Origin: Ectocarpus siliculosus
Taxonomy: Eukaryota; Sar; Phaeophyceae; Ectocarpales; Ectocarpaceae
Direction: 5' to 3'
DNA: 39,389 bases
Assembly (NCBI GenBank): GCA_000310025.1
Contig: FN649749.1
Location: 1,077,271-1,116,659 of the forward strand
The notes under the pieces were generated by a model, which saw only the letters and a program-made list of their open reading frames with translations, ran no database searches and was not told where the DNA came from. This document shows, piece after piece, positions 10,059-22,200 of the stretch (position 1 is its first letter; every line of letters starts with the position of its first letter). Made by a program: the position numbers and the translations under genes.

Positions 10059-11944
10059 TAGAAGTAAGCCACACGGGGCCCCCACCCCTCGATTGCGAAG
10101 AGATGGAAGTAGGCGGCAACGTGTTTGTTGTTTTCTGTGCACCTGTGGACACATTACGGAGGAGAGTAGACAACTGCATGAAGCAGTTGCAACTGTGCTG
10201 TTCCATATGGTACTGTTGTCGTGGTGGGAAAGGATGGATGGACGATTTTCGGCCTACCGACCTAGTTGCGTGCTCACTCTTTTACTACGTACAACAGTAC
10301 CGCTTGCAGACGTGGTGCGATGCAGCCCTGACTTTGTCCACCATCTACATACATATGCATACATCCATATTAGACAGGAAAACAGTACGAACGAGTTGTC
10401 ATTTAGTGGGCTCTATGCAATTTTGTCTTCATTAGATGGTCGAATGTTTTGTCTGTCGCATAAACGATGACGTGTGTGTGTTGTCTGCCGAATTGTTGTC
10501 TTGGGAGGTATTCTGGCTAGGAAAGATGTTCGAAGTCTGCCGATCGGTGATGATGGAAGAAGTGCAGTAAAGTACGTGCAGAGTAGGCCGCGTTTGGTTG
10601 CGATGCAACACCGGCCGATTATTTATGTGGGTTTCATTATCACTACCTAGTTCATTCAGTCGAATTTTTATTCTGGAGTGAGTGTAGTGTGTTGTTCCCG
10701 TGGTTCTGGTGCTGCTCCGCTTCTTCTCTTCAATCAATCTCTTGTTTACAATTTTTCTTGCTTGAGTGTTCCGCTGTTGTGTTCGAGTGTTCCGATTACC
10801 GATAGTACACACACCAAGTGGGGAATCTCGTCATCAAGAAGAGGCAGGCGTGGTGATGAGCTACGAAGCTCTCACCAACCGAACTAAAAATTGCTTTTCC
10901 TGCTCTACTTTTTTTACAAGTCGGGTGGGGTTGGTGAATAATAGTTGTATCTTTTGTTCCCCGAACGTTTTCCTTACAAAGCGGCAGGCGACAACCACGA
11001 GGAGGTAGATTCTCCCGCACCTCGTTCGTTAAACCATACGAATAGCCTGTAGCCTGTAAATTGATACCATTCGAACAAGCCGAAGCGTATCTTGATAGGT
11101 AAGCAAAGCAGTTGACGGCGATGCGTAGGTGCTTTTTGGTACTACACCATCTCAGCCTTCCACCCACACGATAAACATTGCTTACCTACTTATTGTGTGA
11201 CTATATAATTACACGCTTTAAGCCCAACGACACGGTCGGTCGGTCGGTCCCGGTGACGCCGTTGTTGGTACGTACGTGCTGCGTGCAATTGCTTGCACGA
11301 TCGTAGAAATTATTTTTGGGGGGAGAAGTGACAAAAGGGGTATAGTCTGTAACTCCGCGTGTTTATAGGCACAAAATGGGGTATATTTTTTTCAGCGTGG
11401 GTTGGGCGCGCCTACATATAATAATACTTAACCCTCTTTGTTAGCCGCATGCGCCAGGTCCTATTGTAAGAATAAGAAAATACGTCAAACTTTTTTTCAT
11501 GGTCACCCTAGAGGCCTGAAGAGGGGAGCTTATTGGAGGACCCCATTTTCTTCACGAACCCGCGGGGTTTACCCCCCTTCCTTTTTGTTTATTCGTGGTG
11601 ACGCCCCTGCGGCGGACTGCCAAAATGGCAACTAACCAAACCAACTGAAACTTCAAGTTGTATCTTACGGGGCATGCATGCATGCATCTATCTGTATCTT
11701 CTCTCCTTCATGTCGCGAATGTAGCACAGCGTCAACTTGACAGCAGCAGCGTGGTTGTTGCACCGCAGAAACAACAGGGTATTACTACAAAACCCAAAGA
11801 CGGGAAATGAGACCCTTTCATCCGCCAATTCCTCCGATCCTTTCCCGATCTTTTTCCCCTCCAACCATGGACTGCAGCAGTATGTGACAAACTATACATG
11901 CGAGATACGGGTCACGCTTAACGAGACCGATTCCGCATTGTTAA

Positions 11945-11975
11945 GATGCATGCATGCATGCATGCATGCATGCAT
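11945..11975 (+). repeat. (TGCA)n palindromic microsatellite
   Basis: About seven tandem TGCA units. The unit is its own reverse complement, so the run can form a hairpin on either strand. A shorter CATG run lies at about 11672-11686. Confidence 0.9.
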
Positions 11976-14487
11976 ATGTTGTCGATGTGTGGTGGTCTGG
12001 TGTGGTGGTGGATCAGAGAGGGGAGGAAGGATTCTTAGCACACGCGCGAGATTACATGGAGTCCTACTCCAGAAGCAGGACACTGCTTGCTGCTGTGTCG
12101 CCCAACTCCTGAACCCTCCCTGTCGGTAGAGAAAGAGAGGCTGATGTTGGACGGTTATTATTCATCTTCCAGCACCTAACTAAAACCGGTCGCCCGGGTC
12201 GTCTATTGAATTTGAATCCCCATGGGGTGAAAAATTTACCAAATTTGCGGGTGAAAGCGAAATACTGTATAGCTGAAAAGCTCTCGTGAGTACCAAAGTT
12301 CGACGTTAGCACCGTTGACGAGGGAAAGGGATGACTAGACCCTTCTCGCGATAAAAATAAAATTCAGCACGCACCCCGCATCGGAGGAAGGTGGGGCATG
12401 AAAATAAAATAAAAAGGAAGGAGAGAAAAGCCCTGTGTGTGGTGTTTACCCCCTCCTGTGTGTGACCCTGGATGGTTGTAGTTGTACCAAAAATACACTG
12501 AACAGTGTAGTACTCTACATACGCTGAAAAGTGTAGTACACGTCCCACCACAAAAAATGGGGGACTACTGTCGCCATAATAAATAGGACGAAAACAAACA
12601 ACAACGACACACACAACATCCAGCATTTGTCTACTACATATTGTTTCCCCGTCGGAAGAGCCAAAAAAAAAAAAAAACATGCGTCGGCGCGTCGGAGCGT
12701 CGGAAAAGAAAGGAACTTTTAATCTGTCCGGAAGAGCGGCACGGGGCGGCACTTCCCGTCTCTCTCCTCGTTCTGCATGCGCTACGTGTGGCGTGGCGCA
12801 GAGAAGAAAGACACCCTTCAAGGGAGAAACAGGGAGGACAGAGCAGTGCCGTTACGGGCTCTTGGGGAGCAAGCCTTCGGTTGACATGCAGGTGCGGAGA
12901 GTGAAGATGATGGGCAAGGACACCCCGAAAAAACTGACGGCCCGACACCGCAAGGAACGGTTGATTATGTCCAGTTTTGTTTTTGTTTGGGGGGGTGGCG
13001 TATCTTACCCAAGGCTGAGAAAGGGCAAGAGGGAGAATGTGCGCGGCGACAAATAGGCTTAGGTGGTCTCTTCTCAGCGAGTCCTGCCTGGTCCCGCGTG
13101 CTCGCCCCTTGGTTAGGTTCAGATGTCCAGATCAGAATCCGAATGGTGCCGTTTCGCACGGTTGCAGTTGTGCCGCAGACTGCGTGATGGACACACATGC
13201 TTGGCCGCGATGCACAGATGGTTGCTGCCGGTTGTCTTAGATACCGTACAGCAGCAGAGCAGCAGTCTACACGTGGATGTGTGGCATGCTTCAGCAGCCC
13301 CCTGTGCATACCTTCTCTCTCTCCTTGCTTGAATCGCCCAAAGCTGCTGGTAAAACACGTTTCTTTGTTGTTCAAGCAGCATATGTACGTCACGCGTATC
13401 GCACTGCTGCGTGAAAATTGCAGGATATGTAGGGCGCCTGTTGCGGGCGGTTGATGCACGGGGGTGGGAGGCATGTCCGAAACCCTTTTGGCGCGGGTGT
13501 TTCTCTTCGTCTTTTAAAAGAAAGGTGTTTGCAATGCACGAACCATCTACACACGCGCCGCTTCGCTCTCGGTTCTCGGTTGGCATTTTGCATTTATTTC
13601 CGTTTTTTTTTTTCCAATGTTGATTGAACTACAGTACGAAACAGCCAATCCCAATCCGAAAGGCAAGCACAGCAGTGTGTTGCACCTGTAGGACCCAACA
13701 TCGCATGATTTGAGGAACTTTTGCTGTTCGCCATATGATATAAAGCGCGGCATGTACTGGCAACAGCAGGTGTTGCTGCCGCACACAGCAGCCGTTGGCA
13801 TCTTCTTCTAATCATAAACAGAAATGAAAGAGCTACTTTCTATCGATAAAAACACTGACCAGGATGGGGATCCTTGCATCCTTCTCGGCCGTTGGTACTT
13901 GTTCTCACCGTAATAAAGAGTTCCTTCTTATCGATCGAAAACCGACCAGGACCCCCGGGACCCTTATCCTTGCACCTTTGCAACACCACTGCCACACGCC
14001 TGCCGGTGGTCGACGGCATATTTTGGCGCACTCTGTGCCACGATGACATCAAACACGCACCAAGCCGTGCTCCTTCACCAAGCGGTGCTCCTTGCCCTTA
14101 CCACCGACAAAAAGTCAAAAGCCACTTTCGCCATTCGCAGAACGAGAAGGATCGCAGGGCGTGACGACATAGCCGGGGAGCGAGAGACGACCACAGCACC
14201 AATTTAACAGAACTTCCGTTTGGTTGAGCCTTTGCCCCAAGTTGCTCGTTGTTGCCTTCTTTCTCCCGCTCACCGTGTAACTACCTTCGGGTTTTCCCAT
14301 AGGCACCGACGGCGACATCCGCTGATGATGACGAGTTGGGCACTTCGCACAGGACCATCGCGAGGCGTGCGCTACTTCACCGCACGTTTCGGCAGAGCCA
14401 GTATGTGAGGGAAAAATAGAAGCATGTTATGTACATAGTTCGACGCCATTTGTTGCGTGACCCGCGGGACGTGTCCGCGTCGGCCTC

Positions 14488-14540
14488 AGGTGGAGCCGTA
14501 CGGATGTTAGAAGGTACGGTACTGAGCAGAGACCGGATCG
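14488..14540 (+). repeat. Dispersed repeat family B, copy 3
   Basis: Shares the GTACGGA-TTAGAAGGTAC-TACTGAG-GAGACCGGA layout with the copies at 1435 and 2287, with a few differences and a short TACGG duplication. Confidence 0.55.
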
Positions 14541-14685
14541 TGTTGTTTTGACAACGTGGAAGTGTGAGCAGGTTTTTGTTCGTGGGAGGTACTTTAGCGC
14601 TGCAGTGGTAGACTCAACAAGATACAGATATGCGTGCATATGCTCGTATGCTTCTTGACAACTTTGAGAGGGAGGAATTGAAAAT

Positions 14686-15366
14686 ATGTGTCAAAAAGAA
14701 ATGCACATCTTGCATCCGGAGTACCGACAAATCTACGAAGCTGGGATTGACGGGAACCATTCAGGATGCTAAGGTGGTCCCGACAAAAATTTCAGCGGTG
14801 GGTCCCACTCCGAACCCTACTGCGATCCGTGTTCGCCGGTGGCGACGATGGAAGCGGTCGAGCCTTGGCCGCAGTACGTTTCGCACGATCGGGGCGCTAA
14901 AGCTCGCTTGACTGATGGGCGTCACTGCTTCAGAAAGTCACGACGCAGCACTCGTGTCTTTTCTCGCAGAGTATCGATTTTTTTCCTCGCATCAAGCAGA
15001 TGCTTGAATACGTTTGAGATGATGGGAGACGCTTTTCTTTTCTTTTCCAGGCGTTTTTCTGATGACAGCCTCAACGACAAGTGTCTCCACCAATCACTGC
15101 TCGTCTTGAGAGATTGTGGATATCGTGCACCCGCACACGCTAACCCAAACCTGCAATCGAGGAACTATGGGCGTACGACGCACACGGCGCACGTTGCTCG
15201 CTCGAAAACAACACAGCTTGTGCAGGAAATCGGGCCTGCAGGCATAGAAAGCATGCAGGCACACCGGAAACTCAGGACCAGAACACAGCGACAGATGACG
15301 GTGTTCCCCGTGGGACAACCCCCACAATCACCCTCATCCCGCCTTGAGCATGCTGAAGGACGATGA
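14686..15366 (+). pseudogene. Open frame with one in-frame stop, unidentified
   Basis: ATG at 14686 opens a protein-like frame (MHILHPEYRQIYEAGIDG) that meets TAA at 14770-14772. It then stays open in the same frame for 197 codons to TGA at 15364-15366. The same frame reopens at once and continues into the first proposed exon of the channel gene. It contains a good acceptor-like tract (TTTCTTTTCCAG, ending near 15050). It could be a decayed gene, an unresolved 5' exon of the channel gene, or chance. I do not recognise the family. Confidence 0.25.
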
Positions 15367-15425
15367 CCAGCTTCTGGCTTCATCCTTGTGGTTTATTGCC
15401 TAGGCCAGCGAAAACCCGGCATATT

Positions 15426-15504
15426 GCTCCGTCTTGGCATGGTAGGGATGCAAGGTATATGGTCAACCGACTACGGCATGCGTCTACACGAGTACACCCC
15501 CCAT
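15426..15504 (+). repeat. Dispersed repeat family A, copy 3 (partial)
   Basis: GCTCCGTC, TAGGGATGCAAGGT, ATGGTCAACCGACTACGGCA and GAGTACACCCCCC align in order with family A copies 1 and 2. It lies just upstream of the first proposed channel exon. Confidence 0.6.
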
Positions 15505-15657
15505 TCTTCATTGTGTTTCAGATATATCCTTGTGGCACAGCCCCCCTCGATCGATTCGTTCGTGATGTATCGATTATTTGTCCTGATTTTATTCACCCCG
15601 TTCCGCCGTCGCTGCCGACATGTGGCCTTGCCCACACAAATTTTCGTTGTTCTGAAG

Positions 15658-16206
15658 CTGCGGCAGGACAAGGTAAGGGCACTTCGTGCGATCATCGCTG
15701 AAGACGGAGCAGACGACGACCCCGCCGACAGGGGTATCAACAGCAACAGCGGCAACAATGACCGCGTCGGCGGCGGAACCTCCGGTAGGCCTCTTCCTGC
15801 GGGGCAAGAACTGGGGACAAGAATGTCCTCGGCAGCCGCAAGAACAACGGCCACCCTGTCCGAGACTAAAGGTGCAGATCACGAAGACAATCGTGGTCAA
15901 GCGCAAGACGAAAAGGAAGATCTCGTCCACATACCTGACGAATCCGCGTATGTAGCAGCATCGACGCAGTTAGTTCCGCCGGTATCGGCAGCAGGAGCCA
16001 CGCTCGCTGCAGAAGGGGCTACGCGGCATGCGTCAGGGGTAGCTGGCGACCACGGCATTCGGAGCAACGGCGATGACAACGGTCGTAGTCAAGCCCATGA
16101 CGACACCGCGACCGTTGAGCTGAACAAGTACCTGTGGCGTCTGGAAGAGAAACGGCACCCTCTTGGGGGCTGCGACACCAGCGTTCCCCCTATCAGGGAC
16201 AACCAG
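15658..16206 (+). CDS. Channel exon 1 (tentative): N-terminal low-complexity region
   Basis: An open frame rich in Ala, Gly, Asp and Thr, opening with a helical stretch (LRQDKVRALRAIIAEDG). It ends at CAG|GTGCTG, donor at 16207, phase 0. The 5' boundary is a guess (AAG at 15655-15657 as acceptor). The frame stays open upstream to 15367, and a GTAAGG donor lies at 15670. Confidence 0.45.
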
Positions 16207-19200
16207 GTGCTGCTGCTGATGACGATGATGATGCTGTTGCTAGTTTCTCCGCTGATGCTCTTGTACCTGTGCAGCTTGTAGGCCAACACCCCTGGCGTTT
16301 TGGCGTTCTTCTCTCAAGGCACACAAGAACTTTAGACCCGCCTCTGAGTGGGGTTGATCAGTCTTCGATATAAGGATGGACGTCTACACACATATCCCGC
16401 TGAGGCTTTTCTCATAGAGTAGTCTTCCGTCGGTGCTGCCTTTACTCTTCGAACAACCGATTCGGACGGCTACCCCCCCTATTCCGCGTTGATCGACCGA
16501 CCCCGCCTCCGCGTCAACACACCACCAACAGGGGGAAGCAGGGCAGCCGTATCAGCAACAGAGCTGGGCTTCCAGGGATGCGACAACTAAGGTCCTGTCA
16601 GCAAGGGATGTCATGGACAGGAGGAGCCTCCTGGAATACGCCGCCGCGCTAGGGAAGGCGTCGCACTTCGAAGACCTCGCGCTCTGGCTGAGATGGAAGG
16701 TGCCCCATGGGTGTGCAGTTGGAGAAGTGGGAAGGGGGGGGGAGGGGGGGGTACATACTCGTTTCTTGCGTCCCTTTGTCGTTCTACATTGCCTTTTCGA
16801 GAAGGAGAACCACCGCCGTTCCTTCTCGTATGAGAAGCTCTGCCGCCGACTCGTCTTTCCTGGAAGGAGGGGGGCGAAACGTTAAGTGGTGAAAGCAGCA
16901 CTGTCTGTTTCTCTGATGGTGGCAGTCTGATAGACGAAGATATTATTAACGTTTTGCTGGAAAGAACTGGACGGAACGAGACGGGGGGGGGGAGTGGTGT
17001 TCGTTTTATGTTGAGCTCCTCCTGAAATCAAACTCAGCGTTTTCTGACAGGCATGCGATTGTTTGAGAATCTCGGAACCCAGGGTGACGTCCTTCCTCTC
17101 CCTGCTGACTCCGTTTTCACTTCCCCCCGCTCCCAACACCCGCCGTTGATCCTTTCACGATTTTTACGGCTTTGCTCCCGCATTCCACCTCACTTGACAG
17201 AATTCGTTTCTCGAGAAAAGGCCTTCTGTGGGGGCCCGCTAGCAGCGCCGGTTGAGCAGTGCCCGTGCCGGTGCCTGTACCAACGTGCCTGCCGACGACA
17301 CAAAAATGTTTTCTTTGATGGAAAGACCACTACCGCGACGGCTCTCCTCTCTACTTAGTAAAAAGCGTGATTTTCCACCCGTACCAGAGGATTGATTTTC
17401 ACGTTTCCCTGTTCTCCTCCTACATACACCCCACCGGACCCTTCCCCCGCCGACCCAATACATAGCTCGGCGTGGGCGGTCTTGTGAACCAGCTCCGAGA
17501 GCCCGGCGTGGACGGAGCGCCCCTGCTGTTCCAGGCGGTGAACATCGACGAGTGCTTCAAGGCCGTCACGAAGGCGAGTTCCCTCAGGAAGCCCACTGTC
17601 CGTGTAGGGCGAGCAGGACATGGAATTACCACCGGCATTGGGCGTGGTTTCGAAAAAAGGAAGCGATATTCGACTCCCCCGTTATTGTTTTTGCCCAAGT
17701 TTCGGTTGATTTCCTGTTGTTGTTCGTGTTTTCCGGGATGTACCCTGGAAGGGGTACCGACGTGGCGCAGCAAGCTAACTGTTCCCCTATTTTCTACTGT
17801 GGCCTTTTCTCCCCCCTCCCCCCCCCCCACGCCTACCATTTTATCTCCTTAACACCGCCCAGGTGCTTTTGGACACCCTGGGGGCTGGCGGTGTGGCGCA
17901 GCAGATCAGGGCGACGGATCAGAAGGGGATGACGCTGCTTATGCACGTGGCGCGCTTCGCCGGCAGCGTGGAGGTCTTCTCGAGCGCACTGCACTTGGTG
18001 AAGACTCTCACAAGCAGGCAGCAGGGGCTGTGCCATTTGCGGGCGAGGGATGCGGAGGGTAGGACCCTCGTTCACCACGCGGCAGAGGGCCGGACGGAAG
18101 AGATGCTACCCAAGGTACGTGTGGTGCGTTCGGCGTGAAAGAGGTGGGTTTCGTCTCGCCTGACACTCCTATGTTCATCGGACGTCCTAAGTTGTTACAC
18201 CACGTCTCGCAATTTTGTTATTTTAACGCAACACACTCGAAGTATTGCCTGTCGTCTTGACAGATAACTTTTTTGACCCCGTGCTGCATCAATTTGAAAT
18301 TGAAATAGGTGATGGAAGTGGTTTCGAGAGCGGACCTGTGGGTAATCGACGAGAGCGACAGCGAGAGCACCGACCTCCGGCAGTACCTCAGCACACGCAC
18401 CGACAGGCAAGAAGATGCTTGTGCTGCTGGTTTTCTTTCCTTCTTCTCCAGTCGTCCCTGAGGCCCGAGGGTTGATTCACAGCTTCCGAATCGGCGTGTG
18501 TTAAGGTACTACTTTGCCTCGTCTTTGCCGTCGAAGAGTGCCGTGTTGTTGTTCTATCGCCCAGCCCAGGACAAACCCCATCCGCCCAGAGTACCTCAGA
18601 AGTTTCATGGACGTGTTGACTGTGGTTCGCTAAGAAAAGAAGATTCGTGTCACGTGTGATTGATTGGGTCACATCCGATGTCACGGAAGGCAACGGCGGG
18701 CGACTTGCAGCTTACGTGTAGCTTTAGCGATGAGCGTCACGAAAACATCCAGGTTCCCACCGCGCGTAACGCTCGCAGGCACGGGCGGAGCCCCGCTCTC
18801 TGCGCGCTGGGGCGGAAAGGGAACCCAAGGGCAAGCCTAGAGAAGAGCATCGATGTTCTGCTAGCTGGGGCGCCGCCGAGTGGTTCCACCGCCCTCGTCA
18901 ACAACGGTGCTGATGCTGCAGAGGGTAATCTCCCCGTTCCCGCCGCGAGTCCGGCGCTGAGTCACCGTCTCCGCTTGATGTTCCAAGCGCCGGAAGGCGG
19001 TGGTGGTAAGGGGGGACGAGGGAACAGCCCCTTGTGTTGGGTCCTGCATGCCGCGCGCGGTGGGATCGAGGTGTGTTTCTCTTTTCGTGCGTGGTCGGCG
19101 ATCCAGTTGTGCGCCTTGCAAGCCTGAGGCCTGAGAGTTGGTACGGGGCTATGTACTACATACGACCCCCCAAGAGGTTTAGTACACTTTACGAAGACGT

Positions 19201-22200
19201 TGACCGAATTCACCGAGAACCAATAAAGGTGAAGATCCCTGGATTTCTGGGCGTGTTTCTGTCCTTATTGTTTGTGACGGCCGTTCAAATTGTAGCTTGG
19301 CTTGTTCGCAATGAGCAACAAGCCACCCGAGAAACTCTTCAAAAGACAATCACATAGTCTTACCTGCTCGATGCGTCCAGTCCATGTGGTTCGTTTTAGT
19401 ATCCTACGATCGCAACCAAACCATTCCTGAGGATGTAGTTCAGCTTTTGTGTAGATGGCACACAATGGGCGCTCGGCCGTGCCTTCGCGAAGACCAGTGG
19501 ATAATCAACTTGGAGACAGGCAGGCGAATTACCTGTTTTCAGCCTAGCAAATTGTTGTTTTCACGTTTTGAAGCATTTTTTTGTTCCTCGTGTGATTTAA
19601 TCCTTTTCCACCCCCGATCACGTCTTCCAAACCGTGGTCACCTTTGATTTTGAAAACATCACGGTTGAGTTTAACCCTGAGACCGAAGGCGTACGAAGCT
19701 GCGCAGCGGTGCCTGATTGTTTCGAAAATCTTCATCGGTTCTGTCGTTTCACGCCCCCCGGCGCTGGCTCAATGCGGCCCGGCAAACGGAAGACGTTTCA
19801 CGCGTATTGGTACCATGTTTCTTGATTGTTTGCACGCCCAATTGCGAGTCGTCGTTCTTCAAGAGTTTAGCACGCTTTCTTGTCTTGTTCCTTCAATCCG
19901 TGTACCTTTCACTCACCCTCTCGTTGTTTCCCCGATCTGGTCTCGTTGATATATGTACACGCGACGGGTCTATGCGGCAAGGCCTTCAACCTCGCCTATG
20001 ATGGCATCAGGGGACAAGAGGAGAAATCGAACCGAAGGTAAGGGTGGTTATAGCTACGACTTGTGTGCCGCTACGGAGGTGGTCAAGCTTGGGGGCGTGC
20101 TCTTATGTTTTGCATGCCTTAGCGGTTAGATCATTGACCACGCGTCCTCGACAGGACGGAGCATTGTTCCCACAGGACCGATCACCGATGGCCAATCGTT
20201 CCTTCCTACTTTGCCAAAGGTGGCTCAAAAATGTCGTCCCTAGTCTATCTATCCTAACGATATCCCTTCGGTCAAGCTTGGGGAAGGGACTATAAATTCT
20301 GTGTTCTGAAAACAAGGCAATCGACTTCCACTAGTCACCGCCACCATCATCACAGACAGCTTCTCGTTAACTTGCTGACATCTGCTGTGTGAGAGCGGGT
20401 TCGTTCGCTCCACAGACGTGCTGGACGTTTGTATCACCCCGAGTTTTCGGGCGTGAAACCACACCTTTGGCCAGCTCGTTTTCTTCCCTTTTTGCCGTGC
20501 TCCCCTCTCCCCATTTTTCGATTTCGGGTATGTTGTTGTTTGCAGATCCTTGGGTTTTGGACACGGTGAGCTATTGGCCTGTTTTAACGAAAACAATGGC
20601 ACCAAAGTAGAGGTACTAACAAGCTCAAGTTGGGAGGGTGGGACTTGGGGGCCAAATTCTGTGAGTAGTCAACATAACTCAAGCGATATCCTTTTTCGTT
20701 GCGTGGAGAAAAAATCTACTTCAGAGTTTGATTTGTGCAGAGTCCACGTACCCGAATTGGAATTGACCCCAAAGCTTGTCAGTGGATTCCCAAACAAACC
20801 GAACGCCTGCGTTTGCTGTTTATTTCAGATTCGCTTGTCTTCTGACCAGCTTGGAAATATTTTCGCTCCCTGGATCGAATCTTCAAGGCAGTAAGTAGCA
20901 TCACAACCGTCAAAGAAACCCTCAATGTAGGTGTTATTAGGCGAATGAACCTAGACTTGCCACCGCACACAGCCCGGCCACCCCGTCAGCAGCAGCAGCA
21001 ACAACAACACTTGGCGCACCAGTTAAACTGCCACCAATCTACAACAAAACCGTTTTCCCACAGGTCCGACCTTGACCTGGTCAAGGCTCTGGCGTTCGGT
21101 TTCCCGTCATCGCCACCCTTCACTCCCGAGGAGTTCGACAAGAGATGCGCCAAGCTCTTCGCTCAGGCGGCGCTCGGAGGGGACCGTGCCGTGTTGGAGC
21201 GAGTAGCGTCCGGCCTTTGCAGTGGAGCCATACCGTCTGACAAGCGCGAAAGGTTTGTAAACGTTTATGTTTGTAGCAGTGGCGGTGAACGTGAAATGTT
21301 TACCTTTTATTGATGTCGATGTATTTCGTTACGCACTTGAATAAAATAGACTGTTTGCTGTCGCTGTCTAAGTTGCGAAGCGTTGTACCCAGTCTCTACC
21401 TATGCGTCCGAAGCCGGGACACATAGAAATAATGTTGCTTGATTATTCAAACCAAAGCCGTTGTCTTCATCTTGTCACTCGTCGAGTGGTTCACTCAAGT
21501 CACACGCCACATCTGCATACTGGAATGGCGTACCTCTGAGGTTTTTCTAGGCAACTACCCCCCTTCTCCCTTCCTCGTGTGGTCGCGTACGTAGGTAGAA
21601 GCGATGACCACCGTGACTCGATGGCTACTATTTTATATTAGTTCAATCCTCCATAGAGCGCCAACAGTCCTCTCTCTCTTACGCCTCGCAACAACAATCA
21701 ACAGCGACCGGTTGTTCTTTTGCATATTATTTTTTCCGCTGCGATATCTCACAATACAAACGGTGGCGATGTCCGTTGTTCTTTGTGTTCGTCGCTGCTG
21801 CTGCGGCGGTTGCTGTGTGGTTGTTACAAGGACGTTCGGTTGCCTTGGGTCATTTGTTTGAAACTATATGGCTGACACTTCGCGCTCGAGCACAAGGCAA
21901 ATGGCGACACCCCTGGCTCGCGTTGGTTCTAGTTCACGCTGCTGCTGCTTAAAACTGACCGATAACAGGTACTGGGCCATAAAGGCGGATTACCCCTTGG
22001 ACCCGCCAGATTTCTTGCGAGCGGCGCACCAAGCCGACCGTATGTCGGCCGAGGACTACACCAAGAAACACCACGGGTTTGTCGAGGATGAGTCGGTTGG
22101 CGTGGGTGCGGCTATCATTCCCGGCGCCTCCGCAACCACTGCGGGCAGGTAAGGGCGCCCTTCCACGCTGGCTGCATGCGATGTCCTATCCGCTCTTGGC

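Larger units (their letters stand above)
8587..14665. other. Intergenic stretch, no gene supported
   Basis: About 6 kb between the HEAT gene and the channel gene. The open frames on both strands are short, lack family motifs, and often span simple repeats or T-rich tracts. It holds G-rich tracts (8858-8908, 10039-10058), a TGCA run (11945-11975), a GA run (9225-9236), and one family B copy close to its right end. A spliced gene with very short exons could be missed. Confidence 0.5.

Noticed and set aside
12306-12821. A 171-codon - strand open frame in the intergenic region
   Set aside because: Its phenylalanine, valine and cysteine runs come from A- and C-rich + strand tracts. There is no motif, no splice support and no similarity I recognise.
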